A DNA stretch of 64,000 nucleotides from an uncultured Bacteroides sp. (GTDB lineage: Bacteria; Bacteroidota; Bacteroidia; Bacteroidales; Bacteroidaceae). Location: positions 1,488,001 to 1,552,000 of the forward strand of contig NZ_OY782855.1 in assembly GCF_963678425.1 (NCBI RefSeq). Reading direction: 5' to 3'. The notes below the pieces were generated by a model, which ran no database searches, was not told where the DNA came from, and saw only the letters and a list, made by a program, of their open reading frames with translations. How positions within the stretch are numbered: position 1 is the stretch's first letter; each line of letters starts with the position of its first letter. A program made the position numbers and the translations under genes. This document shows positions 27,804 through 37,047 of this stretch, one piece after another.

Positions 27804-29801
27804 CTATTTTCTCGTTTTTATTCTGATTACTGTTAACGACATTGCCGGAGCAGAATAATCAAATGCCTTCTTTATTTTAACGGTTGATTTAGCAGGAACT
27901 ACATTTTGTGGATTTTCGAGTGTATTTTCAGCCTCAGCATTACCTGTAAAGACAGTCTGTTCAGCTTTTGAAGCAATGTTGCTGAATCCTTTAAGGTCAA
28001 TTTTCATCAGTTTGCTTTCGCTTCCGAAATTTACCATTTTCAAGATAATATCTCCGTTCTTGCTATCCTGAACACAAGAAGCTGCTAAGTTTGCATTCTT
28101 TTCATCTTTCAGAATCACATTATCAAAATAGTAATCCCCCTGATTGGCAGAAAACATTTTTTGTACATAGTAATTTGGTGTAAGATTAATCCTTGCGTTA
28201 TCAAAGAATATCATATCTGTCTTCCACTGAGTAAAATCTTTCTTCGCAAATAAAGGAGCATACGAAGCCATTCTCACTACATCACCGTTGCGTTCAAGAG
28301 CTGTCATATAAGCTGCTTCGGATATAGCATTGCACATTTTATTTCCCCAGGAAGCATATTCTCCAAGATAAACTTCAGTAGCATTACGTTTGTATGAATC
28401 GTAACGGTGCTGATGAGAAATAAACCAATTCGGATCAGTGTAATAATGTTCATCTACTACCGGAACTTTCAAATCATCAGCCAGTTTCCATCCTTTTGTA
28501 AAATCTTCACCGTCGGGAGACGGACCAACTGTACCAACAACTGTTATTTCCGGATGCTTAGCTTTTACGGCATTGAAAATCATTTTAAAACGTTCTTCAA
28601 ATTCAGGAGTTATTTTATCTTCATTGCCAATACCAATGTATTGAAGATGAAATGGAGTCGGATGTCCTGCAGCAGCACGTTTAGCTCCCCAGACAGAAGT
28701 TGCAGAGCCGTTTGCCCATTCAATCAAATCTAACACTTCCTGAATATAATCCTGCATTTCATTCATGGGAATAGCTTTTTGTCCGGTTCCACCTACACGC
28801 CATGTGCCTCCCGAGTTCTGGCAGCTGACAGCAGCCGGTAAAATGGGTAACGGTTTTGCACCTATATCTTCACAGAACTGGAAATATTCAAAATAGCCTA
28901 AGCCAGTTGTTTGGTGATATCCCCAGATATTGCGTTGTTCTTTACGTTGTTCAACCGGGCCAATTGTATTTTTCCAACGGTACATATTTTCCAGACCGTC
29001 ACCATGAGAAAGGCAACCTCCAGGGAAACGAATGAAACGAGGTTTCATATCGGCCAGCAGTTGTGCCAGGTCTGCTCTCAAACCATTCGAACGATTCTTG
29101 AATGTTTTTTCAGGAAACAATGAAACTACATCAATAGCCAGTTTACCCTTAGTTGTAGCTAAAACAACTAAACTAACTGTATCATTACTTTCCGTAGGAA
29201 TCAGACTTGCTGTATATTTATTCCAACTATCAGTTGATGTGGTAAATTGTGTTTCAGCAAGAACTTTTCCTTTAGGAGTCTGCAAGCTAATATTCAGTTC
29301 TATTGGCTCTTTGCTAAGCTGACGTGCAAACATTGAAAAATTGTACTTGTCACCAGCTTTTATCGCCATACCACTGAAGCCAGAGTTTTTAATACCCACT
29401 CCAGACAAACCAGTACTATTTGCTTCGTGTCCCACATGCTCAATATCAAGCACCATGTAATGAGGATTATTAGGATGAATAGGCGATGAAGTTTCAACGC
29501 TTATTTTGCCATAAGAAAATCCGGGAGTGATATATTCCCAGAAAGAGAAAGGATTCCATTCGCTGCGTTCTGTGGGGTTATACTCAAACGAACGGTTTTG
29601 CACAAACTCTGCATAAAGTCCACCATCGGCGGAATAGTTGATGTCTTCAAAAAAGAGTCCGAACAAATCAGAGCTAATCTTTTTCCCTCCTTTAGCTGCC
29701 TGAATGGTTAGCGGAAATAAAAAGCATAGTCCAACTAATATCAGACTTCGAAACGGATTACACGTTAATCTTTGACTAAAAAACGGATTAATGATTTTCA
29801 T
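27804..29801 (-). CDS. GH51 alpha-L-arabinofuranosidase, long form
   Basis: Retaining arabinofuranosidase that removes alpha-L-arabinose side groups. Start chosen at 29801 (MKIINPFFSQRL, then a hydrophobic signal ending IQAAKG); the frame open to 29840 adds a polar 13-residue tail. A carbohydrate-binding-like domain lies at about 80-230. The catalytic barrel has the acid/base Glu in GIGNEDKITPEFEE (about 395) and the nucleophile Glu in VYLGEYASWGNK (about 480). The GH51 C-terminal sandwich ends the protein. 665 residues, longer than the GH51 at 30338. Preceded by its own operator-like site at 29890-29916. Confidence 0.93.
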   Translation of the reverse strand: MKIINPFFSQRLTCNPFRSLILVGLCFLFPLTIQAAKGGKKISSDLFGLFFEDINYSADGGLYAEFVQNRSFEYNPTERSEWNPFSFWEYITPGFSYGKISVETSSPIHPNNPHYMVLDIEHVGHEANSTGLSGVGIKNSGFSGMAIKAGDKYNFSMFARQLSKEPIELNISLQTPKGKVLAETQFTTSTDSWNKYTASLIPTESNDTVSLVVLATTKGKLAIDVVSLFPEKTFKNRSNGLRADLAQLLADMKPRFIRFPGGCLSHGDGLENMYRWKNTIGPVEQRKEQRNIWGYHQTTGLGYFEYFQFCEDIGAKPLPILPAAVSCQNSGGTWRVGGTGQKAIPMNEMQDYIQEVLDLIEWANGSATSVWGAKRAAAGHPTPFHLQYIGIGNEDKITPEFEERFKMIFNAVKAKHPEITVVGTVGPSPDGEDFTKGWKLADDLKVPVVDEHYYTDPNWFISHQHRYDSYKRNATEVYLGEYASWGNKMCNAISEAAYMTALERNGDVVRMASYAPLFAKKDFTQWKTDMIFFDNARINLTPNYYVQKMFSANQGDYYFDNVILKDEKNANLAASCVQDSKNGDIILKMVNFGSESKLMKIDLKGFSNIASKAEQTVFTGNAEAENTLENPQNVVPAKSTVKIKKAFDYSAPAMSLTVIRIKTRK

Positions 29802-29850
29802 ATTTATTAGTTTATTGTTATTAGATCTTTGGTTATACAATTAGTTACTA

Positions 29851-29917
29851 CAAAGATGGGATATTTTTAGCTTTTTCATTTCTATTTATTGATAATCTAC
29901 ATCTAATTTTAGATAAT
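29851..29917 (-). promoter_or_regulatory. candidate regulated promoter and operator of the GH51 gene (TGATAA-21-AGATAA)
   Basis: CAAAGATG at 29851-29858 reads CATCTTTG on the minus strand (one mismatch to TAnnTTTG). TGATAA at 29890 and AGATAA at 29911 are 21 bp apart. The CAAA sits at the same distance from the half sites as at 40525, 6916 and 4413. It is the most diverged of the four sites. Confidence 0.45.
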
Positions 29918-29976
29918 TCTTTGCCTTTACAGGTAGAGCAACATAAGGTTTTTAATATTATTCGGCTTATTATTCT

Positions 29977-30060
29977 GTACATCCGGATGTACCCGTCTCA
30001 TACACCCGGGTCTAAACAAGTCTTCCACCCGGGTGTACAAATTACATACACCCGGGTGGA
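29977..30060. repeat. four CCGG-centred palindromes with 23 bp period
   Basis: CATCCGGATG at 29980 and CACCCGGGT(C/G) at 30003, 30026 and 30049 repeat at exactly 23 bp. The first lies in a perfect 16 bp palindrome (29977-29992, GTACATCCGGATGTAC). It lies in the 536 bp gap between two GH51 genes read in the same direction, upstream of the GH51 promoter at 29851. GC-rich blocks in AT-rich surroundings. Function unknown; could be a protein-binding array, a transcript-end structure or a minisatellite. Confidence 0.85.
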
Positions 30061-30161
30061 AGGCAAAACATTCACTTTAAAACTTTTGATAGTAAACCAG
30101 TAAGTTGTTTATACTACATGATATCTACTAAATAATTCAGGCAGATGAATGAGACAATGGC

Positions 30162-30262
30162 GCTAGATCGCTAGATCACTGCCAGATCAAATTAAATTAA
30201 TCTAGCACCCTTTTTATGTTTATTATCAGATAGTTATATACCTACTGCTAGATTGCTAGATC
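30162..30262. repeat. short GCTAGATC repeats
   Basis: GCTAGATC occurs twice in tandem (30162, 30170), GCCAGATC follows at 30181, then GCTAGATT and GCTAGATC in tandem (30247, 30255), with an inverted AATCTAGC near 30199. A related ATCTAGATAGCTAG lies at 44281. It sits just downstream of the GH51 gene that ends at 30338. Confidence 0.7.
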
Positions 30263-30337
30263 AATTTTAAACTTTCAATTTTTATATAGCTTTTTTATAG
30301 TAAATCAGTACTCACTTTTCTAGCAGTTTCTTTCCAA

Positions 30338-31864
30338 TTACTTTTTCATTCTGACTTTTATCTGTGTAAAAGAGTGTGCTGGGAAGGAATAAGTAATTTT
30401 GTTTTTCTCTGCTTTAATCTCTTTGACAACAGGCACATATTGACTTTGTTTGTCATAAGTAAAAGTGTCATCAAGTATATTTCCTGCTACTAAAGAAGCC
30501 TCAGCTTTTCCAGTGAATTCTCCTGAATTAGATACTATATTCGTTGTAATGACTTTGTCTTTATGTCTGTTAATTACATTAATGCAAGTTGTATTAGTCT
30601 CTTTTGAATAGACCGTTGTAACATCAAGATAAGGTATATCTTTATATAACGGGGTATTGAATGTTTCACATTTTACATAAGTATCGACAGAGCTACCAAG
30701 GCAGTTATTAGAAAAAGATTTAAATATATAAAACAAAGGCGATTTATAGGTACCTTTCTCTTTATCAGTATTCAGCAAAGAGGTTAGCATTGTAAAATTA
30801 GCCATCTTTACAACATCAGCATGACGAATAAATGAATTGAAGCTTTCAGCGATTGGTAAAACAGACAAAGTATTCTTTGACATGATTCCCCACTCATCTA
30901 CTGAAATGTAAATAGGGTTCTTTAGGCCTTTCATTACTCTTACATTTTCAATCTCATTAGCTGTTACTTTAATCTTTTCTTCAAAATCCATCGCACTCTG
31001 ACCCATGTAATTGTAATAGTCGTCCGACTTTTCCCAATACCTGTGAATAGAAATATAGTTGATCAAATCTCCAAAGCTAGCCAGCACTTTTCTATTCCAA
31101 TCAATCCAAGGTTTATTATCATAGCATGAAGATCCTGAAGCAACCAACTGGATATCCTTATCTACACTCTTAAGTGCTTTTGCAGCTTCCCTTCCTATTC
31201 TTGAATATTCTTCAATTGATTTATGCCCCAATTCCCAAGGATAACCATCAACTTCATTACCCAAATCCCAGATTTTTACGTTATAAGGTTCGGGATGCCC
31301 ATTTTTAGCTCTTAAATCAGAATAGTATGTACCTTTTTTATAATTGCAATATTCTACCCAATAGCAGGCATCTAATATAGAACCCAATCCTAAATTTACA
31401 CAAACTACATTTTCACTGCCTATTGCTTTATTTAAAGCAAACCATTCATCGGTACCCACATGATTATTATCAACGCCACCCCAAGCCAAGTTTATACGTG
31501 CAGGCCGATTTTCTTTAGGTCCTATTCCATCTTTCCAATCATATCCCATTAAAAAGTTACCACCAGGCCATCTCATATTGGTAATCTTTAGTTCCTTCAT
31601 TGCATCAATATAATCTTTTCTAAAGCCATTCTCATCAGCCAAAGACGATTTAGGATCATAAAGTGTTCCATAAAGAGTATTAAAATCAACAGAGTCGGGC
31701 AATCCCATTCGGTCTCCTTTAAAATGAATAGGTTCCATGAATACACCGTAAATTTTAGGATCAATTTCGGCAATCTTCCTTTCAACATCAATTTTAATTT
31801 CAGCTGTTTGACCAAATAAACTAATTGGCAAAGCCAATAATAAATTAATTAAGATCTTCTTCAT
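30338..31864 (-). CDS. GH51 alpha-L-arabinofuranosidase, short form
   Basis: Second arabinofuranosidase of this family, with a classical 508-residue layout. Signal peptide 1-18 (ISLFGQ), then the barrel starting KIYGVFMEPI. Conserved WPGGNF and GPKENRP loops, acid/base Glu in IWDLGNEVDGYPW (about 200), nucleophile Glu in ISVDEWGIM (about 325), and the C-terminal beta-domain ending AHSFTQIKVRM. It differs strongly from the GH51 at 27804, so the two may act on different arabinose linkages. 167 bp after GH95 and followed by the repeat-rich gap. Confidence 0.94.
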   Translation of the reverse strand: MKKILINLLLALPISLFGQTAEIKIDVERKIAEIDPKIYGVFMEPIHFKGDRMGLPDSVDFNTLYGTLYDPKSSLADENGFRKDYIDAMKELKITNMRWPGGNFLMGYDWKDGIGPKENRPARINLAWGGVDNNHVGTDEWFALNKAIGSENVVCVNLGLGSILDACYWVEYCNYKKGTYYSDLRAKNGHPEPYNVKIWDLGNEVDGYPWELGHKSIEEYSRIGREAAKALKSVDKDIQLVASGSSCYDNKPWIDWNRKVLASFGDLINYISIHRYWEKSDDYYNYMGQSAMDFEEKIKVTANEIENVRVMKGLKNPIYISVDEWGIMSKNTLSVLPIAESFNSFIRHADVVKMANFTMLTSLLNTDKEKGTYKSPLFYIFKSFSNNCLGSSVDTYVKCETFNTPLYKDIPYLDVTTVYSKETNTTCINVINRHKDKVITTNIVSNSGEFTGKAEASLVAGNILDDTFTYDKQSQYVPVVKEIKAEKNKITYSFPAHSFTQIKVRMKK

Positions 31865-32031
31865 AGTATTTATTTCTTTTTATATTGTAACTTTTACCTA
31901 AATATGATTCCTAAATGGATTATATCTGGATTAAAAATCATCTTAGAATAATAGAACTGTAATCTCAGCTTCCATTATCAGAAGTACATGTTTGTATAAA
32001 AGATTATAAGTCTTGTTAGTTATGTTCCAAA

Positions 32032-34503
32032 CTACTTTTTACAAATAATTGTATATGTTTTACCAGCTTCTGTTGGCAAATCATATAACCAGATTGATTT
32101 AAAATTAACAGAATTTAGCTTTGCAGAAGCCGATATCAAAGGATTCTTTACTTTAACTATTTCAAAGAATGGATTTGAATTTTCTCCTGAAGCCACATTC
32201 AATGTTTTACCGCCAGACATAATAACTTCATTAGGAACACGAATACGGCAATTTCCACCTAAATGAGATTTTATGATAATCTTCTGCACCTGATTATTGT
32301 CCCATGTAATGCTTACATCAAAACCACCATAAGCTCTCAAGCCATTGATGCTTCCCTTTTTCCAGTCATCAGGCAATGCCGGTAAAATATCAATAGCTCC
32401 ATCGTGACTCTGCAAAAGCATTTCTGTTATACCCGAAGTACAGCCAAAGTTTCCGTCTATCTGAAATGGCGGATGTGCATCAAAGAAGTTAGGATAAGTA
32501 CCACCACTCTTTTCTTTTACCGGGTCAACAAGTGTTAGCTGATCTGTAATCAGTTTTCGTGCATGGTTACCGTCAAGCAAACGTGCCCAGAAATTCACTT
32601 TCCAACCCATCGACCATCCGGTTGACACATCACCACGGTGAATTAGTGATGTACGTGCAGCATCAAATAAATCAGGAGTTGTATATGGGGAAATCTGATT
32701 GCTCGGGTATAAACCATATAAGTGTGACACATGTCTATTTTTATCATTCGGATCATCCCAGTCTCCTATCCATTCCTGTAGCTGACCATAACGGCCAATC
32801 TGCATCGGAGGAAGATTATTTAATATCTTTTGAAAATCAGCCATCAATGCTTCATCTTTTTTCAGCAGCTTAGCAGCTTTAATTGTTTTGGTAAACAAAT
32901 CGAAAAGTAGCTGATTATCCATAGTCGTTCCGTAAGTAAGCGCACATCCAGAATGCCCTGAAGGAGTATTCTCCGGCGACATAGAAGGGCTTACTACCAA
33001 CCATTTATGAGAAGGTTCTTCTATTAGAAAATCTTTATAAAATTCACAAGCTGATTTTAATACGGGATAAACTGATTCCAAATATTTTAAATCGCCACTA
33101 TACAAATATTTCTCCCATAAATGCTGTGACAGCCATGCACCGCCCATCGGCCATAATCCGGCATTAGCAAAATCAACCACACCGGAAATACGCCAGATAT
33201 CAGTATTGTGATGAGCCACCCAGCCATTACAACCATACATTGTTTTAGCTGTTTGTTTACCCGTTTCTGACAGTTCTTTTATCAATTGAATCAATGGTTC
33301 ATGCATTTCAGACATGTTACATTTCTCGGCAGGCCAATAATTCATTTCCGTATTGATATTGATGGTATACTTACTATCCCATGCCGGATGAGTGCTGCCA
33401 TTCCATATTCCCTGAAGATTGGCCGGTTGCCCTCCCGGTTGAGAAGATGAAATCAACAAATAACGACCAAATTGATAATACATAGAAATCAATTCAGGAT
33501 CAAATGATTTTGAGAAATTCTTAATTCTTTCGTCAGTTGGCAGTTTTGCTGCCGATGAAGTACCCAAATCAAAATTTACGCGATTAAAATATTTCTGAAA
33601 TGCAGCTATATGGTTCTTAAGCATTGCTGAATAAGGCTTATTCTGAGCTGCTGTAAGATAGTTGGCACATTTCTTGGTTTCATCTGTCGATAAAGTTTTA
33701 TAATCGGTGAAATTAGTTGCAATAGATATCAGGATAACAACTTCATTAGCCTTACTTACATTGATCTTATTTGATTCAATTGTTGTAGTTCCACCTGAAT
33801 TTAAGATTTTAGCGCGTGCATCGAATTTTACTTGTCCGGTTACACCTTCATGAGTACCAGATAAGCCTGTTATCTCGAGAGTTTTAGTATCCAGCACCTT
33901 CACCGATTTCTGCAAAGCCCCATCAAAACTTGCTGCAAAAGATAATTTTCCAGGTTTACTGGCTGTAAGTCTTACTACAATAACCTGATCTGGTTTCGAT
34001 GCAAAAATTTCTCTTTTATAAGTTACTCCATCCACCTTGTAGGAAGTAGTAAAAACAGCTTTTTCCAGATCGAGTTCCCTGTAATAATCTGTATATGTAT
34101 CATTACCCTTAAATGCCAGATTCAGGTTTCCAGCTATCTGAAACATAGAGCCATGTAATTGTTTTGCAGTAAGTCCTTTGTTTGCCAGAAAATCGGCTCG
34201 TTTGTAGTCTTCTTTAAAAATATAATATCGCACTGAGTCAAGTACAGATAAACCGTCAGGATTGTCATTACGTGATGGACCACCTGACCAAAAAGTGCTT
34301 TCATTTAACTGTAGTTTTTCATTAACAGGATCTCCGAAAACCATTGCTGCCAGTCTGCCGTTACCAATCGGAAGCGCTTCATTCCACACTTTAGCAGGTT
34401 TATCATACCACATTTTAAGTTTTCCTCCTTTTTGCGCCCACCCATTTGGGATAGCAAGAAGGCAGAATAATGAAATCAGTATTGAAATTTTAATGTTGTT
34501 CAT
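32032..34503 (-). CDS. GH95-family glycosidase (alpha-L-fucosidase / alpha-L-galactosidase)
   Basis: Inverting enzyme for terminal alpha-L-fucose or L-galactose. Signal peptide 1-23 (GWAQKG). The N-terminal beta-domain starts MWYDKPAKVWNEALPIGNGR, the family signature. The (alpha/alpha)6 region has INTEMNYWPAEKCN (catalytic Asn pair) and DGNFGCTSGITEMLLQSHDG near the C-terminal third. 823 residues, complete. In known xylan loci a GH95 enzyme removes L-galactose from complex maize xylan side chains; with GH127, GH51 and a CE1-like esterase here that role is more likely than host-fucose removal, but this is inference. Confidence 0.92.
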   Translation of the reverse strand: MNNIKISILISLFCLLAIPNGWAQKGGKLKMWYDKPAKVWNEALPIGNGRLAAMVFGDPVNEKLQLNESTFWSGGPSRNDNPDGLSVLDSVRYYIFKEDYKRADFLANKGLTAKQLHGSMFQIAGNLNLAFKGNDTYTDYYRELDLEKAVFTTSYKVDGVTYKREIFASKPDQVIVVRLTASKPGKLSFAASFDGALQKSVKVLDTKTLEITGLSGTHEGVTGQVKFDARAKILNSGGTTTIESNKINVSKANEVVILISIATNFTDYKTLSTDETKKCANYLTAAQNKPYSAMLKNHIAAFQKYFNRVNFDLGTSSAAKLPTDERIKNFSKSFDPELISMYYQFGRYLLISSSQPGGQPANLQGIWNGSTHPAWDSKYTININTEMNYWPAEKCNMSEMHEPLIQLIKELSETGKQTAKTMYGCNGWVAHHNTDIWRISGVVDFANAGLWPMGGAWLSQHLWEKYLYSGDLKYLESVYPVLKSACEFYKDFLIEEPSHKWLVVSPSMSPENTPSGHSGCALTYGTTMDNQLLFDLFTKTIKAAKLLKKDEALMADFQKILNNLPPMQIGRYGQLQEWIGDWDDPNDKNRHVSHLYGLYPSNQISPYTTPDLFDAARTSLIHRGDVSTGWSMGWKVNFWARLLDGNHARKLITDQLTLVDPVKEKSGGTYPNFFDAHPPFQIDGNFGCTSGITEMLLQSHDGAIDILPALPDDWKKGSINGLRAYGGFDVSITWDNNQVQKIIIKSHLGGNCRIRVPNEVIMSGGKTLNVASGENSNPFFEIVKVKNPLISASAKLNSVNFKSIWLYDLPTEAGKTYTIICKK

Positions 34504-34598
34504 TTTATATATTTAAAGATTTTACATAATTAAAAGGATTAACTGATGAATATTTCTCAGCAAAGATCTATTCTAACAGTTAATCCTAATTACTAATT

Positions 34599-37007
34599 CT
34601 ATTTATTTCTGACTATACGAACATAATAAACTGCACCGGCAATATTACCAGGCATGGATTGAAACTTAACCCTAACGTAATCTTTGCCTTTCAGCATTGA
34701 ATCAGGGATAAGATATTCTACATTTTGGAATTCTTTTTTATTCCATTTGTCACTTATATTCTCCGTTACTAACTTCTCATTATCAATGTAAATATCAAAT
34801 TTCCTATTACCCGTTTCAGCTCCCCAGTAACGCACCATCAAACTCAGACCAGTTTCCTTATTTGTAGCAAGTTTATAGCTAAAATATCCTTCATTGCGAG
34901 CATCACGCCAAAATTCATCCAAACTATTTCCACTATTTGTATTTTGCTTTTCAGAAGCATGGTCAACTTCCGGTTGTTGCTCTCCCGGAGCCACAAAGTC
35001 AATGGTACGTTTCTGCAAATCGGCTTTTTGTTGTTCCAATACTGAAAGTGAATCAATATAAGAACGGTACTGACTGTTTGATAAAGTCATCCAATACATT
35101 TCATATCTCGCATCATGAATTTTATAAAATGGTTCAAGTACAACCTTTATCGGATTAACCATTTTAACCTGTGAGAAAGTAAAATTAAACGGTTTTCCAG
35201 CTACAGGTATTACCTTATCTGTCAATGATGCGATATTATCCTCGACAATAATCGGAGCTTCATTTAAAGGCAATTTCTTTCCACCGGCAATATGCCCCCA
35301 TCTGGAATCGTCAGCAACCAATCCTTTCATATCCTCTGTGCCCGTTTTTGCACTCAGCAAGATAGGCCCATGCATAAAAGCTATATAATTAGGCACATTA
35401 GGCAGACGTTCAATATGAGTATTCATCGGGAATTTAATTTCTACTACATCCCCTTTTTTCCAGATTCTGTCAATGCTTACATAAGATGACGGATGCCCAA
35501 CAATGTCAACCATCTTTCCATTAACCGTAATTTTCAGCTGTCCATCATTTACCCAATAAGGATAACGAATCATCAACCTGAAACGAGCATTACCACTGGT
35601 TATGGTAAGTTTTGTCTGTTCCTCGTTAGGGAATCCAGTTTCCTGTCTTACTTTTATATTTTTGTCTTTCCAGTTCAATTCTGAAGCAATAAACAGATTC
35701 AAAAACAACGAATCTTTAGAGTGGGTATAGATAAACTGACCATATTTACCATGGTTCTCCATACCGCTTCCTACACAGCACCACATTCCCTCATTCGGAG
35801 TAGAATATACCCTGTAATGACGTGGGCGAGCTGATGTAAAATATACATATCCTCCATGTTCGGGATGCTGAGACGAAAGTATGTGGTTAAATAGCGTTCT
35901 TTCGTAAAAATCGGCATATTTAGCCAACGGATTTACCCTGAAAAGATCTTCAGTTAGTTTCAACATATTATATGAATTACAACTTTCCGGACCTTCTACA
36001 TCATTTACATAATCCGAACAGGCAGCTGCACTCGGGAAGATTTCCCTCCTGCTATTTCCACCAAATGCAAGAGAACGATTGGCTGTTACCGTTTCCCAGA
36101 AAAAGCTTCCAGCCTTTCCATATTTATCATCGTGAGATAGTTCTGCTATTCTTTCAAAACCGACCACCTTAGGCACCTGTGTATTTGCGTGTTTATTATC
36201 AAGATTATCTGTATTTGCTGCCATTGCATCAAGCAACATTTTATGAGAAAAACGCTTTGCAGCAATCAGATATTTCTGATCGCCAGTCATCTGATATGCA
36301 TCGGCAAAAACTTCATTCATACCACCATGCTCATTACCAAGCATCTCTTCCATTTTCATATCAGAAAGACCAGAAGTGATATTAATAGCCCAGTCGCAGA
36401 ATTTAATAAAAATCCTTTTTGCTTCTTTGTTACCGGTATATAGCCATGCGTCTCTAAGCCCGGCATACATTTTATGTACGTTGTACCAGGGCACCCAGTA
36501 CTTCCAGATCACACTAACATCACCGGCCTTAATCTTAGGCCAAATAACTTTGCTATCGGGAACACCACCTACATATCCTTCTCCCCATTCCGGGTGCTTC
36601 TTTGCATTAGCATCCTGGCAAGCTTTTAGTTCCGCGATCATGTACTCCAAACGTTTCTTACACTCTGCATTACCGGTAGCAGCATAATTAATTGCCATTG
36701 CCGAGAGGTAATGTCCTCCCACATGCCCATCCAGTCCAATCCAGTTTTCATAACTCTCACCTTTGGGAGCCAATCCTGCTTCCTTACGGTAAGGAGCTAA
36801 TAAACGATTAACATCATATTTCAAAAGTGTCTGAATATTCAGATCTCTGGCATGCTTAAAAGGACCATTAAGTAATGTCACATCACTTAATGGAAAAGTA
36901 TTCTGATATAATTTATCCTGAGCTATAATACTATTACAAAATAATAAACTACAAATAAAGACACCAAGCTTTACCATTTTCGGCTTTGAAAGAATAGCAG
37001 ATTTCAT
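34599..37007 (-). CDS. GH127-family beta-L-arabinofuranosidase (DUF1680)
   Basis: Retaining enzyme for beta-L-arabinofuranosyl residues, using a zinc-held cysteine. Signal region 1-29. The (alpha/alpha)6 barrel has the metal/nucleophile set visible: E341 and C343 in VEGPESCNSYNM, and the Cys pair C410-C411 in EGMWCCVGSGMENHG. This matches the E-x-C plus CC arrangement of characterised members. A C-terminal beta-sandwich extension (about 690-802) is present. 802 residues. Sits 95 bp upstream of GH95 in the same train. Related families GH137, GH142 and GH146 look similar; GH146, also beta-L-arabinofuranosidase, is the main alternative. Confidence 0.88.
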   Translation of the reverse strand: MKSAILSKPKMVKLGVFICSLLFCNSIIAQDKLYQNTFPLSDVTLLNGPFKHARDLNIQTLLKYDVNRLLAPYRKEAGLAPKGESYENWIGLDGHVGGHYLSAMAINYAATGNAECKKRLEYMIAELKACQDANAKKHPEWGEGYVGGVPDSKVIWPKIKAGDVSVIWKYWVPWYNVHKMYAGLRDAWLYTGNKEAKRIFIKFCDWAINITSGLSDMKMEEMLGNEHGGMNEVFADAYQMTGDQKYLIAAKRFSHKMLLDAMAANTDNLDNKHANTQVPKVVGFERIAELSHDDKYGKAGSFFWETVTANRSLAFGGNSRREIFPSAAACSDYVNDVEGPESCNSYNMLKLTEDLFRVNPLAKYADFYERTLFNHILSSQHPEHGGYVYFTSARPRHYRVYSTPNEGMWCCVGSGMENHGKYGQFIYTHSKDSLFLNLFIASELNWKDKNIKVRQETGFPNEEQTKLTITSGNARFRLMIRYPYWVNDGQLKITVNGKMVDIVGHPSSYVSIDRIWKKGDVVEIKFPMNTHIERLPNVPNYIAFMHGPILLSAKTGTEDMKGLVADDSRWGHIAGGKKLPLNEAPIIVEDNIASLTDKVIPVAGKPFNFTFSQVKMVNPIKVVLEPFYKIHDARYEMYWMTLSNSQYRSYIDSLSVLEQQKADLQKRTIDFVAPGEQQPEVDHASEKQNTNSGNSLDEFWRDARNEGYFSYKLATNKETGLSLMVRYWGAETGNRKFDIYIDNEKLVTENISDKWNKKEFQNVEYLIPDSMLKGKDYVRVKFQSMPGNIAGAVYYVRIVRNK

Positions 37008-37047
37008 TTCTTACAATTTATTTTATAGATTCCTATCGCTAACAAAA

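Noticed and set aside
29977..30262. CRISPR array
   Set aside because: Repeats are 8-12 bp with spacers of about 13 bp or none, far too short, and no cas genes are in the window.
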